Of a stretch of 64,000 nucleotides of DNA, positions 62,924 through 64,000 are shown one piece after another. Under the pieces are notes generated by a model. The model saw nothing but the letters and a program-made list of their open reading frames with translations, made no database searches and was not told the DNA's origin. Origin of the DNA: VFZN01 sp963709325 (GTDB lineage: Bacteria > Acidobacteriota > Vicinamibacteria > Vicinamibacterales > UBA2999); contig CAVPVV010000003.1 of NCBI GenBank assembly GCA_963709325.1, positions 4,526,001-4,590,000 on the forward strand, in the 5' to 3' direction. The stretch's first letter is position 1. Each line of letters begins with the position of its first letter. The position numbers and the translations under genes are program-made.

Positions 62924-63035
62924 GGTCAAGAATTGGCCCGGCTGGTATCCGGCCGACGACAGATCGCAGAAATGGCACAGATTCAGGCGTAATTTCTGAT
63001 TGCACGCAGATCTTCGACCGGCCAAGAAATTGGCC
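62924..63035. promoter_or_regulatory. Two upstream activator dyads GGyCAA-N3/4-TTGGCC
   Basis: GGTCAA-GAA-TTGGCC at 62924-62938 and the perfect dyad GGCCAA-GAAA-TTGGCC at 63020-63035. They lie about 105-215 bp upstream of the -24 box, a normal range for enhancer sites of sigma-54 activators with Fis-type HTH. The second also sits 13 nt before the divergent gene at 63049. The rest of the 62779-63048 gap shows no gene. Confidence 0.55.
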
Positions 63036-63048
63036 CCCCGGTTAAGAA

Positions 63049-64000
63049 GTGAACCGACAGCCACGCACACTGCTGACGCTATTGCTGATTGCGGCCCTCG
63101 CAGGCACCGCGTACCTGATCTGGCGCGACTTGCACAGTTTCCCCGAGAGCGCGACAGAACGGCAGTCGTCAGCCGCGAAACCCACCCGCGGCGGGCGCCT
63201 GACCGGGACCCTCCGGGCCGAGCCGCGCTCATTCAACCGCCTCGTTTCGAACAGCGCCGTCACCGAACTGGTTACTCAGCTGACCCAAAGCAAGCTCGTT
63301 CGGGTCAACCGTTCGACACGAGAGCTCGACCCCTTGCTCGCCGAGAAGTGGGAGGCCTCGCCGGACGGACGGACGTTTACCGTGACGCTTCGGCAGGGAC
63401 TGTCGTGGTCGGACGGGACGCCTTTCACCGCGGACGATGTGCTGTTCACGGTGAAGGCGGTGTTCGACGATCGCGTGCACAGCGGGCTGGCCTCGTCGAT
63501 GCAGGTCGATGGCCGGCCGATCGAGGCCACCGCTGTCGACGCGGGGACCGTGAAATTGACCTACCCGGCCCCCTTTGGACCGGGACTGCGCCTGCTCGAC
63601 AACATGCCGATCCTGCCGCGCCACAAGCTGGAAGCGGCGCTCGAGGCCGGGACGATCGCGCAGGTCTGGAATCCGTCGATGCCACCGGCCGACCTGGTCG
63701 GCCTGGGCCCGTTTACGCTCGTCCGCTACGAACCCGGCCAGCGGCTGGTATTCGCGCGTAATCCGAAGTACTGGCGCAAGGCAGGTGACGGCACCCAGCT
63801 GCCGTATCTGGACGAGGTCGTCCTTGAGATTGTCCCGGACCAGAGCGCAGAACTCCTGCGTCTGCAGGCGGGTCAGTCGGACCTGATGCAGCAGCCGCTG
63901 CGTTCGGAGGATCTGTCCGCGCTGCGACAGCAGATCGACGGCGGCATCGTCTCGCTGATCGAACTGGGCGTGAGCACCGATCCCGACGTCTTCTTCCTGA
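63049..64000 (+). CDS. Peptide/nickel-type ABC transporter substrate-binding protein (3' end outside window)
   Basis: At least 317 residues from a GTG at 63049. An N-terminal hydrophobic segment (LLTLLLIAALAGTAYLIW) without a lipobox Cys suggests a membrane anchor or uncleaved signal. Then SBP_bac_5 features: GGRLTGTLRAEPRSFNRLVS, LDPLLAEKWEASPDGRTFTV, LRQGLSWSDGTPFTADDVLF, VGLGPFTLVRYEPGQRLVFA, RNPKYWRK, LPYLDEVVLEIVPDQSAELL. The family binds oligopeptides or other solutes for import. It is divergent from the protease operon. Upstream it has TAAGAA immediately before the GTG and no clear SD site. Confidence 0.88.
   Translation, partial: MNRQPRTLLTLLLIAALAGTAYLIWRDLHSFPESATERQSSAAKPTRGGRLTGTLRAEPRSFNRLVSNSAVTELVTQLTQSKLVRVNRSTRELDPLLAEKWEASPDGRTFTVTLRQGLSWSDGTPFTADDVLFTVKAVFDDRVHSGLASSMQVDGRPIEATAVDAGTVKLTYPAPFGPGLRLLDNMPILPRHKLEAALEAGTIAQVWNPSMPPADLVGLGPFTLVRYEPGQRLVFARNPKYWRKAGDGTQLPYLDEVVLEIVPDQSAELLRLQAGQSDLMQQPLRSEDLSALRQQIDGGIVSLIELGVSTDPDVFFL

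Noticed and set aside
62973..62987. Second TGGCAC on the plus strand as a sigma-54 promoter for the ABC binding protein
   Set aside because: The -12 GC is missing at the required distance (GG instead), so it fails the essential element.

Overview
The window is high-GC DNA, densely packed with genes on both strands, without rRNA, tRNA or CRISPR signals that I could see. Gene content suggests an Acidobacteriota relative of the Vicinamibacteria type, probably a metagenome-derived contig: secreted M28/M1/S8 peptidases, a NIPSNAP protein, Spy-like proteins, ADP/ATP-carrier-like proteins with HEAT repeats, an HD-GYP protein, serine/threonine kinases, and short 'CAGGAACCAGGA'-type intergenic repeats. 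The taxonomic call is inference from gene style, not from a marker gene.

Layout. 1-13.7 kb: a surface-polysaccharide block (large YfhO-like membrane protein, methyltransferase-glycosyltransferase fusion, three further methyltransferases, an LhgO-type oxidoreductase, sugar aminotransferase, nucleotide-sugar dehydrogenase, HAD phosphatase, O-antigen-ligase-like protein). 13.7-14.8 kb: thiS-thiG. 14.9-18.4 kb: a 1190-residue Fe-S flavoprotein that joins GltD-like and PyrK-like halves. 18.6-21.6 kb: a kinase-pseudokinase protein and a BRCT/MerR-like/TPR protein, bracketed by repeat clusters. 21.8-26.1 kb: an operon read leftward with acyl-ligase/ACP, PlsC acyltransferase, infA, an RhlE-like helicase and a small Cys protein. 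26.2-41.9 kb: metabolic and secreted enzymes (DAC-like protein, epimerase, M28 peptidase, threonine dehydratase, tRNA CCA-transferase, cupin, M20 peptidase, proline dehydrogenase, acyltransferase, NAD-isocitrate dehydrogenase, transketolase, peroxiredoxin) ending in a P-type ATPase that has lost all its cytoplasmic catalytic domains. 42-45.2 kb: a Cpx-like Spy/response regulator/histidine kinase set. 45.2-51.8 kb: two divergent carrier-HEAT proteins. 51.8-56.1 kb: membrane protein, M1 peptidase, Tat-exported sulfite-oxidase-like protein.

56.1-63.0 kb is the most unusual part: one leftward operon with a close sigma-54 promoter match and two upstream dyads. It encodes a small HTH protein, a secreted subtilisin with eleven tandem TI(I/L)WAD-type hexapeptides at its C terminus, a 9-residue micro-ORF (MSRLIIWGE) with a strong ribosome site that echoes the protease tail, an 11-bp stem-loop, a membrane HD-GYP-GAF protein, and a sigma-54 activator with a large TPR-like N-terminal half. 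I propose an autoregulated peptide or protease signalling locus. A peptide-type ABC substrate-binding lipoprotein or anchored protein starts divergently from it and runs off the right end.

Two window-wide patterns matter for the annotation. First, at least eleven starts have a TAnnnT hexamer 6-9 nt upstream of the start codon, the spacing expected for leaderless or nearly leaderless mRNA. Second, seven genes are split by exactly one extra base, in each case repairable by removing one base from a 2-4 base homopolymer. This looks like systematic sequence error rather than gene decay.
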